From assembly GCF_032121415.1 (NCBI RefSeq), contig NZ_CP135079.1:1736001-1800000 (forward strand): 64,000 bases of DNA, written 5' to 3'. This DNA is from Streptomyces parvus. Lineage in GTDB: Bacteria; Actinomycetota; Actinomycetes; Streptomycetales; Streptomycetaceae. The notes beneath the pieces are model-generated. The model was not told the DNA's origin, did no database searches, and saw only the letters and a list, made by a program, of their open reading frames with translations. The position numbers and the translations under genes are program-made. Numbering within the stretch: position 1 is the stretch's first letter; each line of letters starts with the position of its first letter. This document shows positions 55,002 through 63,918 of the stretch, piece after piece.

Positions 55002-57149
55002 TCAGACGGGCGGGTGGTGGCGGCCGTGGTCGTCGCGGTCCTCATGGGGGTCCTGGCCGTCGTGGATCCGGCTGTGGGCCTCGCGCTCGTCGCGGCGCAG
55101 GTGGGGCTCGTGGTCGCGGGGAGGCGTCGGGGAGCGGGGGCGTTCCCTGGTAGAGCCGCCGACCTCGGCGCTCAGTTCGCCGACGAGTCTGACCAGGTCG
55201 GTGGGGCGCTCGGGCCCCCACCAGTCGCCGAGGAGTTCGGCGAGCGAGTCCTCACGGGCCTGCGAGAGGCGGACGACGGCCTCGGCCCCGGAGTCGGTGA
55301 GGATCATCTGCAGGCCCTCCCGGCGGGCCAGTCCGCGTTCCTCGATCTGGCGGGCCGCGTCGGTGATCACGTGCAGCGGTACGGGAGCCGTCTCGGCGAG
55401 CCGGGCGGGTTCGACCATGCCGTGCCGCTTGATCCGCAGGAGCAGCCAGCTGGCCGCGGGCAGCAGGTCGTACCCCGCCCGCGCGGTGATCTTCTCGTAG
55501 ATCTCGCGGCGCCCCTCCCGGGTGGCGAGCACGGACAGGGCCCGGGCGCACTCGTCGTAAGAGGAGCGCTCGACGGGGTTGGAGGCGAGGGTCTGGCCCG
55601 CGTCCGGGGCGGTCACCGAGCCCCGGAGCTTGTCCTCGCGGAGGAACCAGGCGAGGACGAAGGCCAGGAGGACGACCGGGGCGGCGTACAGGAAGACGTC
55701 CGTGATGGAGGTGGAGTACGCGCTGAGGACCGAGGGCCGCAGATCGGCGGGGAGCTGCCCGATGGCCCGGGGGTCGGCGGACAGGCTCCCCGCGTCGATG
55801 CCCGGGGGCAGCGGCTGCCCGGCGAGCGCGTCCGCCAGCCGGCCGGTCAGCCGGTTGGTGAAGATGGTCCCGAAGACGGCCACGCCGAACGCCGCGCCGA
55901 TGGACCGGAAGAACGTCGCGCCGGAGGTGGCGACCCCGAGGTCCTGGTAGGAGACGGAGTTCTGGGCGACCAGGACGAGGACCTGCATCACCAGGCCGAG
56001 ACCGGCGCCGAAGACGAAGAAGTAGACGCTCATCAGCCAGGTGGAGCTGTTCTCGTCGAGGCGGTGGAGCAGCAGGAGACCGGCGGTGGTGAGGGCCGTG
56101 CCGAGGACCGGGAAGACCTTCCAGCGGCCGGTGCGGCTGACGATCTGGCCGGAGGCGGTCGAGGTGATCAGCAGGCCGAACACCATCGGCAGCATGTGCA
56201 CGCCGGACATGGTCGGGGTGATGTCGTGGACCACCTGGAGAAACGTCGGCAGGTAGGTCATCGCGCCGAACATGGCGAAGCCGATGACGAAGCTGATCAC
56301 GGCGACGAGGGTGAAGGTGCGGATCCGGAACAGCTTCAGCGGCAGCACGGGCTCGACGGCACGCCGTTCGGCGGCGATGAAGGCCACGAGCAGGACGACG
56401 GCGAGCACCGCGAGCACGATGATCTGCGGGGATCCCCAGGCCCAGGTCGTACCGCCGAGGGAGGCGATGAGCACCAGGCTGGTCGCGACGGCCGCGATGA
56501 GGAAGGTGCCGAGGTAGTCGATGGTGTGCTTCTCGCGGCGGACCGGGATGTGCAGCACGGCCGCGATGACGCCCAGCGCGACGACGCCGATCGGCAGGTT
56601 GATGTAGAAGACCCAGCGCCAGCTGAGGTGTTCGGTGAAGAAGCCGCCGAGGAGCGGTCCGAGGACGCTCGTCACGCCGAAGACGGCACCGAAGAACCCT
56701 TGGTACTTGCCGCGTTCGCGCGGGGTGACGAGGTCGCCGACGATCGCCATCGACAGCACCATGAGCCCACCGCCGCCGAGTCCCTGGAGAGCCCGGAACC
56801 CGATCAGCTGGGGCATGTTCTGGGCGACCCCGCAGAGCGCGGAGCCGATCAGGAAGATCACGATCGCGGTCTGGAAGAGCTTCTTGCGGCCGTACTGGTC
56901 GCCGAGCTTGCCCCACAGCGGGGTCGCCGCGGTGGCCGCCAGCAGATAGGCCGTCACCACCCAGGAGAGATGGTCGAGCCCGCCGAGCTCGCTGACGATG
57001 GTCGGAAGGGCGGTGGAGACGATGGTCTGGTCGAGTGCCGCGAGCAGCATGCCGAGGAGCAGCGCTCCGATCGCCACCAGGACGCTCCGGTGGGAGTGCC
57101 CCTCACCGGGGGCCGCGGCCGGGGGCGGCGGGCTCAGCCGCTGGGACAT
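55002..57149 (-). CDS. MDR-family MFS exporter with C-terminal MarR-like domain
   Basis: 715 residues. The first 520 form a 14-helix DHA2 exporter: MLLAALDQTIVSTALPTIV, GKLGDQYGRKKLFQ, GGGGLMVLSMAIVGDLVTPRERGKYQ, SWRWVFYINLPIGVV. Residues 540-665 resemble a winged-helix MarR domain: EIYEKITARAGYDLLPAASWLLLRIKRHG, IEERGLARREGLQMILTDSGAEAVVRL. The tail is rich in Asp, His and Arg. Such fusions occur in actinobacteria; the soluble domain may sense ligand or bind DNA at the membrane. Substrate unknown. Confidence 0.9.
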   Translation of the reverse strand: MSQRLSPPPPAAAPGEGHSHRSVLVAIGALLLGMLLAALDQTIVSTALPTIVSELGGLDHLSWVVTAYLLAATAATPLWGKLGDQYGRKKLFQTAIVIFLIGSALCGVAQNMPQLIGFRALQGLGGGGLMVLSMAIVGDLVTPRERGKYQGFFGAVFGVTSVLGPLLGGFFTEHLSWRWVFYINLPIGVVALGVIAAVLHIPVRREKHTIDYLGTFLIAAVATSLVLIASLGGTTWAWGSPQIIVLAVLAVVLLVAFIAAERRAVEPVLPLKLFRIRTFTLVAVISFVIGFAMFGAMTYLPTFLQVVHDITPTMSGVHMLPMVFGLLITSTASGQIVSRTGRWKVFPVLGTALTTAGLLLLHRLDENSSTWLMSVYFFVFGAGLGLVMQVLVLVAQNSVSYQDLGVATSGATFFRSIGAAFGVAVFGTIFTNRLTGRLADALAGQPLPPGIDAGSLSADPRAIGQLPADLRPSVLSAYSTSITDVFLYAAPVVLLAFVLAWFLREDKLRGSVTAPDAGQTLASNPVERSSYDECARALSVLATREGRREIYEKITARAGYDLLPAASWLLLRIKRHGMVEPARLAETAPVPLHVITDAARQIEERGLARREGLQMILTDSGAEAVVRLSQAREDSLAELLGDWWGPERPTDLVRLVGELSAEVGGSTRERPRSPTPPRDHEPHLRRDEREAHSRIHDGQDPHEDRDDHGRHHPPV

Positions 57150-57276
57150 GGGCGTCTCCTCTGCTGGACCATGGCGTCTCCTCGATCCGCTGCGTCCGCT
57201 GATCCACTACACCCCCATCCTGGACGTTTCGCCCCGTTATGGCCTGCCGAAGGCGGACCGCGCCCCCTGCGGGTCG

Positions 57277-57305
57277 TTGGGCTTCCCCGGAGCGGGCTGC
57301 ATAAT
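57277..57305 (+). promoter_or_regulatory. Promoter of the peptidoglycan-binding gene
   Basis: TTGGGC (57277-57282), 17-bp spacer and CATAAT (57300-57305), 31 bp before the ATG. Confidence 0.55.
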
Positions 57306-57335
57306 CGCAGGCAGTTCAAGGGGAGGGGACCCACG

Positions 57336-58442
57336 ATGACCGGACACGCATGCCCACAGTGCGGTAGACGGACGGCCGGGGAGCCCGGCACGGAGCACCG
57401 GGTGCCGTGCCGGTGCGGCGCGGGCGCGGGTTCGGCCCCGCTCACGGAGGACGAGCAGCGCGCCGCCCGTACGGCGGAGATCGCCGCGGCCGAGGACTTC
57501 GACCCGCTGCGCATCCGGCCGTACGTGACACTGACCGACCAGGCCGGGTCGCCCTCCGGCACGACTGACGGCACGCAGCCCGGTACGTGGGCGGGCGGGG
57601 TTTCCGGGGCCGAGCGGCACGGGTCCGGCGCTCCGGGGGCGGCGGCCACCACGATGCCGCTGTTCCTGGGCGGCGACGGATCGGATGCCGGTACGGGAAC
57701 GGGCACGGGTGCAGACCCGGGCGCGGGCGCGAGTACGTACGCCGCCCCGGCCGGAGGCGGAGACCGCAGGCGGACCGCCGCCGCAAGCCCCGCCTTCACC
57801 CCCGACCCCGTGCAGCCGCGCCGCAGGCGGCCCTTCGGGGCGCTCGCCGCGGGGGTGGCCGTGGCCGCGGTGGTCGGCACGGCCGCCTTCGCCGGAGGGC
57901 TGTTCGGCGGCGACGAGAGCGGGGACGAGGCGCTGCCGGAGGCGACCACGAGCGTTCCGGACACGGAGGGCGAACCGGCCGCGTCGGTGGCCCCGTCCGC
58001 CTCCGCGTCGGCCGCTCCCTCCCGTACGCCGTCCCGCTCGGCCGCGCCGTCGGCCTCGGCGTCCGCGTCCGCATCGCCGGCCAGGAGCCGGGAGCCCTCG
58101 CCGACCGCCACCGCGTCCGCGTCGCCGACGGCGAGCGTGTCGCCCGCCCCGGAGGACGGCGGCGCGCCCACGTCCTCGCCGTCCGCCGCCCCGCCCGCGG
58201 AGTTCGCCGGCCCCTCGCTGCGGCCGGGCGACCGCGGCCCGGAGGTCGGTGTGCTGCAGAACCGGCTCAGGGAGGTGTGGCTCTACTCGGGGCCGACCGA
58301 CCAGAACTACAGCGACCGGGTGGAGCACGCGGTGGCGATCTACCAGTCGTACAAGGCGATCCAGGGCGATCCGGTGGGCGTGTACGGGCCGAACACCCGG
58401 CGCGCGCTGGAGGCGGAGACGACCGGACGCGGACACCGCTGA
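57336..58442 (+). CDS. Membrane-anchored peptidoglycan-binding protein with zinc-ribbon start
   Basis: 368 residues, GGGGAGGGGA ribosome site. The N-terminus HACPQCGRRT and PCRCGAG looks like a small zinc ribbon. A single membrane helix lies at about 170-195 (GALAAGVAVAAVVGTAAFAGG). A long Ser/Ala/Pro spacer follows, then a C-terminal PG_binding_1 domain from about 295: SLRPGDRGPEVGVLQNRLREVWLY, YGPNTRRALEAE. Topology: cytosolic ribbon, external peptidoglycan-binding domain. It may connect cell-wall state with a cytosolic partner; unproven. Confidence 0.88.
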   Translation: MTGHACPQCGRRTAGEPGTEHRVPCRCGAGAGSAPLTEDEQRAARTAEIAAAEDFDPLRIRPYVTLTDQAGSPSGTTDGTQPGTWAGGVSGAERHGSGAPGAAATTMPLFLGGDGSDAGTGTGTGADPGAGASTYAAPAGGGDRRRTAAASPAFTPDPVQPRRRRPFGALAAGVAVAAVVGTAAFAGGLFGGDESGDEALPEATTSVPDTEGEPAASVAPSASASAAPSRTPSRSAAPSASASASASPARSREPSPTATASASPTASVSPAPEDGGAPTSSPSAAPPAEFAGPSLRPGDRGPEVGVLQNRLREVWLYSGPTDQNYSDRVEHAVAIYQSYKAIQGDPVGVYGPNTRRALEAETTGRGHR

Positions 58443-58515
58443 ACGCGGAGGCCCCGGACACCGGGCGAAGAGCGGGGGAGCCGAACGAAGGGAGCGAGTG
58501 CGGGCGGCGGCGGGA

Positions 58516-58545
58516 TTGGCGTTCCGGCTCCGGTTTTTGTATCGT
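58516..58545 (+). promoter_or_regulatory. Promoter of the HAD gene
   Basis: TTGGCG (58516-58521), 18-bp spacer, TATCGT (58540-58545). A T-rich patch lies just before the -10. Confidence 0.45.
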
Positions 58546-58666
58546 GATGGAACAAAGTAGCTCCCGCCCGCACTCCCTGACCGGCGGGCGGGGGTTGCTC
58601 TGGTACCGCCCCGCCGCACGCGCGCCCGGGCCGTTCGTACACCTCCCCGCGTTTCTGGAGCAGCCG

Positions 58667-59329
58667 ATGCCGGCCACCGTCCTCACCGCTCACGCCCTCC
58701 TGCTCGACATGGACGGCACCCTCGTGAACTCCGACGCGGTGGTGGAGCGCTGCTGGCGGCGCTGGGCGATCGAGCACGGGCTGGACCCCGAGGCCGCACT
58801 CAAGGTGGTGCACGGCCGTCAGGGGTACGCCACGATGGCCGTCCTGCTCCCGGACCGCCCGATGGAGGAGAACTACGCGGACAACCGGGTCATGCTCGCC
58901 GAGGAGACCGCCGACGTCGAGGGCGTCGTGCCGATCGGCGGGGCTCCCGCGTTCATGGCCGCGATCGCCGAGCTGCCGCACGCCCTGGTGACCTCTGCCG
59001 ACAGCGCGCTCGCGACGGCCCGGATGGGTGCGGCCGCACTGCCGCTGCCCGCCGTCCGGGTCACCGCCGAGCAGGTCGGCGCCAGCAAGCCGGACCCCGA
59101 GGGCTTCCTCAAGGGCGCGGCCGAGCTGGGCTTCGACGCGGCGGACTGCATCGTCTTCGAGGACTCCGAGGCGGGCATCGCGGCGGGCCGGGCGGCGGGC
59201 ATGCGCGTCGTGGGCGTCGGCCCGCGCGCCGCCGCCCTGGCGCCGGACGCCCATGTGGCGGACCTGACGCAGGTGCGGGTGGAGGCGGCCGAGGACGGCT
59301 CGATCCGGCTGCACATCGACGAAGCCTGA
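58667..59329 (+). CDS. HAD family sugar-phosphatase-like hydrolase
   Basis: 220 residues from the ATG at 58667 (TGGAG 7 nt upstream). HAD motif I is ALLLDMDGTLVNSDAVVERCW (DxD nucleophile). HALVTSADSALATARM is motif II, ASKPDPEGFLKGAAELG motif III, and CIVFEDSEAGIAAGRAAG motif IV. The cap domain is the small helical type, as in phosphoglycolate or sugar-2-deoxy-phosphatases such as DOG/GPP. Substrate unresolved. Two strong hairpins follow. Confidence 0.92.
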   Translation: MPATVLTAHALLLDMDGTLVNSDAVVERCWRRWAIEHGLDPEAALKVVHGRQGYATMAVLLPDRPMEENYADNRVMLAEETADVEGVVPIGGAPAFMAAIAELPHALVTSADSALATARMGAAALPLPAVRVTAEQVGASKPDPEGFLKGAAELGFDAADCIVFEDSEAGIAAGRAAGMRVVGVGPRAAALAPDAHVADLTQVRVEAAEDGSIRLHIDEA

Positions 59330-59337
59330 CCAGCAGA

Positions 59338-59361
59338 CCGGGGAGCCCCTGGGCTCCCCGG
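59338..59361 (+). terminator. First hairpin after the HAD gene
   Basis: An 11-bp stem (59338-59348 with 59351-59361) 8 bp after the stop codon. Confidence 0.7.
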
Positions 59362-59372
59362 CCCGAAATTCC

Positions 59373-59404
59373 CTGAACCCCGGACCCCCTGGTCCGGGGT
59401 TCAG
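59373..59404 (+). terminator. Second hairpin after the HAD gene
   Basis: A perfect 14-bp stem (59373-59386 with 59391-59404) and CCCT loop. The rest of the 361-bp gap to the nuclease gene holds only a small inverted repeat at 59556. Confidence 0.8.
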
Positions 59405-59555
59405 TCGTGGTGCGGCGGCCCGCGCGCGGCCGGGGGCGCGACCGGAAGCCCGAGCGCCCCGACCCTCCGGCAGGACGCTCAACACCCCCCGGAACCAACC
59501 TCTGTGACGGGCCGACGCGCCCCCGCGATCCGTCACTCCCCCTGCACACCCCTTG

Positions 59556-59570
59556 ATGTGACGTGCACAT
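59556..59570 (+). promoter_or_regulatory. ATGTG-N5-CACAT inverted repeat before nuclease gene
   Basis: ATGTGACGTGCACAT lies 120 bp before the start. It resembles a Crp-type GTGA/CACAT dyad, but the match is short. Confidence 0.35.
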
Positions 59571-59689
59571 GTCGCCACTCTGTTACCTGACGCCTACCCC
59601 ACAGAAACCTGGCGTCGCCACGATGGCCGGGATCCGCCCAACGCCCGATCGTCGCCCACCCACGCACCCCCCACGTCAAGGGAGTTCGC

Positions 59690-60334
59690 ATGTCCGGTGT
59701 CTACGCGCGTCGCCTCACCGTCGTCGCCGCAACCGCAGCACTCGCCGCCACGTCCGCCCTGTTCACCGCCCCCAGCGCCCAGGCCGCCATGCCCACCCCG
59801 GTCAGCGCGGCGACCGCACGGACCTACCTCGGCCAGCTCACCGTCGGCGCGGAGGGCTCGTCCACCGGCTACAGCCGTGACAAGTTCCCGCACTGGATCA
59901 CCCAGTCGGGAGCCTGCAACACCCGTGAGGTCGTCCTCAAGCGCGACGGCACGAACGTCCAGCAGGACTCCTCCTGCGCCGCGGTCAGCGGCAGTTGGTA
60001 CTCGCCCTACGACGGTGCCACCTGGAGCGCCGCCTCCGACGTGGACATCGACCACATGGTCCCGCTGGCCGAGGCCTGGCGCTCCGGCGCGAGCAGCTGG
60101 ACCACCGCCCAGCGCCAGTCGTTCGCCAACGACCTGACCCGCCCCCAGCTCATCGCGGTCACCGACAACGTGAACCAGGCCAAGGGCGACAAGGACCCGG
60201 CCGAGTGGATGCCGCCGAGCTCCTCGTACAAGTGCACCTACGTCCGCGCCTGGGTCCACGTCAAGAAGCAGTACGACCTGAGCGTCGACTCAGCCGAGAA
60301 GAGCGCCCTGCAGTCGGCCCTGAACGGCTGCTGA
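59690..60334 (+). CDS. Secreted HNH-family (DUF1524-like) nuclease
   Basis: 214 residues with a signal peptide to about 33 (PSAQAAM). The nuclease core is VDIDHMVPLAEAWRSGAS with the DH of the HNH/His-Me finger, then RPQLIAVTDNVNQAKGDKDPAEWMPP with the conserved N and K. Cysteine pairs (GACNTREV, SSCAAV, YKCTYV, LNGC) suggest disulphides. Homologues are common extracellular Streptomyces nucleases used for DNA scavenging or mycelial recycling. Confidence 0.92.
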   Translation: MSGVYARRLTVVAATAALAATSALFTAPSAQAAMPTPVSAATARTYLGQLTVGAEGSSTGYSRDKFPHWITQSGACNTREVVLKRDGTNVQQDSSCAAVSGSWYSPYDGATWSAASDVDIDHMVPLAEAWRSGASSWTTAQRQSFANDLTRPQLIAVTDNVNQAKGDKDPAEWMPPSSSYKCTYVRAWVHVKKQYDLSVDSAEKSALQSALNGC

Positions 60335-60437
60335 CCCGTCGCGGGCCCCTGACGCTCCCGCCGGGACCCGTGCGCAGCCCCTCCGCGTTCTGTACGTTAC
60401 GGAGCCGATCCGTTCCGGCGTCGCGAGGAGGCACCAC

Positions 60438-62192
60438 ATGGCCGGGCTGCGCCTGGGACCACTGCTGCGGTACGTCGACTGGGAGTCCGGGTCCACCGCG
60501 ACCGTCTGGGTCGAGGCGAGCCGTCCGTGCACCGTGGAGGTCCGGTGCGCGGACGGCGCTTCGGGGATGTCGCCCACCTTCTCGGTGGCCGGGCACCACT
60601 ACGCCCTGGTCGTGGTGGAGGGGCTGACGCCCGGCTCCACGACGGCGTACGAGGTGCTGATCGGCTCCCGGCGCGTCTGGCCGCCCGACGACACCCGTCT
60701 CCCGCCGAGCACCATCACCACACCGCCGGTGGCGACGCCGGCAGGCCCGGGGAAGGGCGCGGCGGCGAGCGCCGGGGCCGCGCCGGACGCCGTGCGGATC
60801 TCGTTCGGGTCGTGCCGCTGGGCGGCCGCCCCGGGAGGCGGGCAGGATCCCGTGGGGCCGGACGCCCTGGTCACCCTGGCCGGCCACCTCGCCGCGGATC
60901 CGACGGCCGAGCGGCCGGACGTCCTGCTGCTCCTGGGCGACCAGGTGTACGCGGACGAGACCTCCGCCGCGACCCGGCGCAGACTCGCCGCCCGCCGGGA
61001 CCTGGCGGAGCCGCCCGGCGCGGAGATCGCGGACTACGAGGAGTACACGTACCTCTACGACGAATCGTGGCGCGACCCGGAAGTCCGCTGGCTGCTCTCC
61101 ACGGTTCCCAGCTGCATGATCTTCGACGACCACGACGTGATCGACGACTGGAACACCAGCGCCGCCTGGCAGCGCGACATGCGCGCCACGCCCTGGTGGC
61201 ACGAACGGATCGTCAGCGGGCTGATGTCGTACTGGGTCCACCAGCACCTGGGCAACCTCTCCCCCGCCGAACTGGCCGCCGACCCCGTGTACGCGGCGGT
61301 CACGGCCTCGCCCGACGGCACGGAGGCGCTGCGCCGCTTCGCCTCCGAGACCGATGCGGACCCCTCCCGTACCCGGTGGAGCTACCGACGCGTTTTCGGC
61401 CGAGTACGGCTGGTGATGGTCGACACCCGCGCGGCCCGCGTCCTGGCCGAGGAGCAGCGGGCGATGCTCGATCCCGAGGAGGCCGACTGGCTGCGAAACG
61501 CGGTCCTTGACGACCCCGCCTCGTATGACCATCTGCTCATCGGCAGCTCTCTGCCGTGGCTGCTGCCCCCGCTCGTCCACGACGCGGAACGCTGGAATGC
61601 CGCCCTGTGCGCCGGCGCACGCGGGGACCGGTGGGCACGCTTCGGCGAGAAGGTGCGCCGCGCCGGTGACCTGGAGCATTGGGCCGCCTTCCCGGAATCC
61701 TTCGACCGGTTCACGGCGTTGCTGCGGGAGGTCGCGAGCGGTCCGGACGCCCCGGCGACGGTATGTGTCCTCTCGGGCGATGTGCACCACGCCTACATCA
61801 CCGAGCCCCGGTGGCCGGACACCCCGCCCGGCCACGGACGCGCTTCCGGTACCGCCTCCGGCCCCGGCTCCGGACCCACCCCGGCATCCCGCGTCCTCCA
61901 GCTGACCTGCTCTCCCGTGCACAACTCGGTCCCCCGGTGGATCCAGGCGGGATTCCGCTTCGGCTGGAGCCGGACGGGCCGGCGGATCGGCCGGCTCCTG
62001 ACACGCCACGGCCGCACCGGAGCCTCGCCGGTCACCTGGGACAGGGCGGGCGGCCCCTGGTTCGGTAACCAGCTCATGACGCTCACATTGCTTGGCCGGA
62101 AGTCTGCGCTGACATTGGTACAGGCCACAGCGGGAAAGCAGGGGGACCAGCTCGCAGCGGTTCTTGAGCGTTCACTCACCCCTGAGGATTAG
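60438..62192 (+). CDS. phoD: PhoD-like metallophosphatase
   Basis: 584 residues, ATG after GAGGAGG. N-terminal Fn3-like domain (LGPLLRYVDWESGSTATVWVEAS), then the PhoD catalytic region: RISFGSCRW, VLLLLGDQVYADET, MIFDDHDVIDDWN, SYRRVFGRVRLVMVDTRAAR, and CVLSGDVHHAYITEP. These supply the metal-binding Asp, Asn and His. Unlike secreted PhoD it has no Tat signal, so it is probably cytosolic, and the phosphodiester substrate is unknown. No pho box was seen upstream. Confidence 0.88.
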   Translation: MAGLRLGPLLRYVDWESGSTATVWVEASRPCTVEVRCADGASGMSPTFSVAGHHYALVVVEGLTPGSTTAYEVLIGSRRVWPPDDTRLPPSTITTPPVATPAGPGKGAAASAGAAPDAVRISFGSCRWAAAPGGGQDPVGPDALVTLAGHLAADPTAERPDVLLLLGDQVYADETSAATRRRLAARRDLAEPPGAEIADYEEYTYLYDESWRDPEVRWLLSTVPSCMIFDDHDVIDDWNTSAAWQRDMRATPWWHERIVSGLMSYWVHQHLGNLSPAELAADPVYAAVTASPDGTEALRRFASETDADPSRTRWSYRRVFGRVRLVMVDTRAARVLAEEQRAMLDPEEADWLRNAVLDDPASYDHLLIGSSLPWLLPPLVHDAERWNAALCAGARGDRWARFGEKVRRAGDLEHWAAFPESFDRFTALLREVASGPDAPATVCVLSGDVHHAYITEPRWPDTPPGHGRASGTASGPGSGPTPASRVLQLTCSPVHNSVPRWIQAGFRFGWSRTGRRIGRLLTRHGRTGASPVTWDRAGGPWFGNQLMTLTLLGRKSALTLVQATAGKQGDQLAAVLERSLTPED

Positions 62193-62237
62193 GCGGCTTT
62201 CAGCCACCCGACAGAATGTTGAAGTTGCAAGTACTCG

Positions 62238-62256
62238 TGAGGTTTCCCTAACCTGA
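62238..62256 (+). promoter_or_regulatory. Iron-box-like dyad in the doxX promoter
   Basis: TGAGGTTTCCCTAACCTGA matches the iron box TTAGGTTAGGCTAACCTAA at 14 of 19. AGGTT and AACCT form perfect arms. A TTGCAA (62225-62230) and CTAACC -10-like element overlap it. Confidence 0.5.
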
Positions 62257-62306
62257 GGCGCCCAGTCGGTTCACGTCCCCACCCCGACCGAAGGAGCCCG
62301 CCCCCC

Positions 62307-62756
62307 ATGCTCATCCGCTTGAACCAGGCGCAGCCCTATGTGCTCAGCCTCTTCCGCTTCGTCGTCGGCCTGCTCTTCGCCTTCCACGGCGCCGCCACCC
62401 TCTTCGGGGTGCTCGGCGGCGACCAGGCCGAGACCGGTGCCTGGCCCGGCTGGTACGCCGCTCTGATCCAGCTGGTCTGCGGGGCTCTCGTCGCCCTCGG
62501 TCTCGGCACCCGTGCCGCGGCGTTCCTCGCCTCGGGCTCGATGGCCTACGCGTACTTCAAGGTGCACCAGCCGGAGGCGTTCCTGCCGCTCCAGAACGGC
62601 GGCGAGCCGTCGGCGATGTTCTGCTGGGCGTTCCTGCTGCTGGTCTTCACCGGTCCGGGGGCTGTCGCCCTGGACCGGTTCTTCGGTTCGCGGAGCCCGG
62701 CGGCCACCGCCGAGGACACAGCACGGCAGGACAAGGCTCCGGCCGTCTCGGTCTGA
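62307..62756 (+). CDS. DoxX family membrane protein
   Basis: 149 residues with four membrane helices. PYVLSLFRFVVGLLFAFHGAATLFG, then GAWPGWYAALIQLVCGALVALGLGTRAAAFLASGSMAYAYF, and GEPSAMFCWAFLLLVFTGPGAVALDRFF are typical of DoxX. In mycobacteria DoxX associates with superoxide dismutase and a thiol system in oxidative-stress defence. Here a Cu/Zn-SOD-like gene converges on it. An iron-box-like site at its promoter suggests iron control. Confidence 0.9.
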   Translation: MLIRLNQAQPYVLSLFRFVVGLLFAFHGAATLFGVLGGDQAETGAWPGWYAALIQLVCGALVALGLGTRAAAFLASGSMAYAYFKVHQPEAFLPLQNGGEPSAMFCWAFLLLVFTGPGAVALDRFFGSRSPAATAEDTARQDKAPAVSV

Positions 62757-62820
62757 CCGGCCCTCCCCGGCCCCCGCGTTCCGGCGCCGACCCGGCGCGC
62801 GGCGAGACCGGAGACGTACG

Positions 62821-62865
62821 GCGGCGCCCCGCTCCCCCGAGTCCGCGGAGGGAGCGGGGCGCCGC
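62821..62865. terminator. Bidirectional terminator between doxX and SOD
   Basis: A perfect 16-bp stem (62821-62836 with 62850-62865) and a 13-nt loop between convergent genes. Confidence 0.8.
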
Positions 62866-62886
62866 GGCGTAGGCCGTGCTACTCCG

Positions 62887-63720
62887 TCAGGCCCGGCCGT
62901 CGGGCCCGAACGGCACCGTGAAGCAGGCGGCCCGCTCCCCCGCACCGCCCTGCCGGTCATGGATGATCACCGACCGTGCCCCGCCCTCCCGGAAGTTCCA
63001 GTCGTGCAGGGCCTCCGCTCCCCCGTCGCCGTCCTCGTCCGTCCGGAAGTCCAGCCACACCTCGTTGACCGGGTCCGCGGCAGCGGACGGGCGGTGCTGG
63101 TAGTGCGGCCCCGCAGCGGCCGGGTCGGCGCCGCAGGGCGAGGTGTGCACGTGCATCCCGTACGCACGGCCGGGCACGAGTCCTTGCAGGCGTGCCCGGA
63201 CCCGGGTGCCGGACGGGCCCGTGAACCGGGTGACCTCGATCCGCGCGCCCGCCGGCACCAGCCGGGTGTCGTACGTCAACGCGTCGGAGGGGACGAACGA
63301 ACCGGGCGGGGAGAACACCCCCGCGGCCCGCATCCACGAACTGCCGCCCATGGCGGCGACGTCGTCCGTGCGGCTCGGGTCCGCCGCAGGAGCGCCGGGC
63401 GCGCCGTGGCCACCGGGGGTGTCACGCACACCGGGGGCGCCGTGGGTGTCACGCACACCGGGGGCGTCGTGGCCGCCGGGGACGTCGTGGGCGCCATGAG
63501 CACCCTGCGTACCGTGCCCGCTCCGGATGGGCTCCTGGGCGACGCCGACGCCCGCGGCGTACGCCAGCGTCAGCAGCGCCGCCGCGCCCGCCAGCACGCC
63601 CGGGACCCGCGAGACGCCCCGACCCCGCGACCTCGTGCCGCCCTCGGGTCCCGCCGTCGGCCACCGTCCCGAAATCGGGTGCGCCGGACCGGGTCCCGTC
63701 CGTACCATCCATGCCGTCAT
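62887..63720 (-). CDS. Exported Cu/Zn superoxide dismutase-like protein with His-rich linker
   Basis: 277 residues. A basic leader and membrane helix (about 40-62) act as an export signal. Residues 70-115 are a degenerate repeat of HGAPGVRDTPGG type with several histidines. The SOD_Cu-like domain has GRAYGMHVHTSPCGADPAAAGPHYQH, with HVH and HYQH metal ligands, VNEVWLDFRTDEDGDG, and SVIIHDRQGGAGERAACF. The usual electrostatic and active-site Arg loops are shortened, so activity is not certain. It converges with doxX. Confidence 0.82.
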   Translation of the reverse strand: MTAWMVRTGPGPAHPISGRWPTAGPEGGTRSRGRGVSRVPGVLAGAAALLTLAYAAGVGVAQEPIRSGHGTQGAHGAHDVPGGHDAPGVRDTHGAPGVRDTPGGHGAPGAPAADPSRTDDVAAMGGSSWMRAAGVFSPPGSFVPSDALTYDTRLVPAGARIEVTRFTGPSGTRVRARLQGLVPGRAYGMHVHTSPCGADPAAAGPHYQHRPSAAADPVNEVWLDFRTDEDGDGGAEALHDWNFREGGARSVIIHDRQGGAGERAACFTVPFGPDGRA

Positions 63721-63918
63721 GCGCTGCTCCTCGCTCGTGCCGGTCGTTCTCCCCGCCTAACGGGCGCATGGCCGTCAGGTGTACGTGACCTGCACAACAT
63801 CACCCGCCCTGGGCGATCCCGTCAGAGGCCCCACGCGTACGCTGTACAGCTGAACCTGCCGCCCCTGCCGCTCCCCTGCGACCGTCGCGGCGTCGACACG
63901 ATCGGGGAGTCGTAGACG

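Noticed and set aside
54486..58442. A 1,318-codon open frame on the plus strand
   Set aside because: It runs antisense through the MFS-MarR gene with low-complexity Gly/Arg/Asp-rich sequence. Only its last part (57336-58442) is a real gene.
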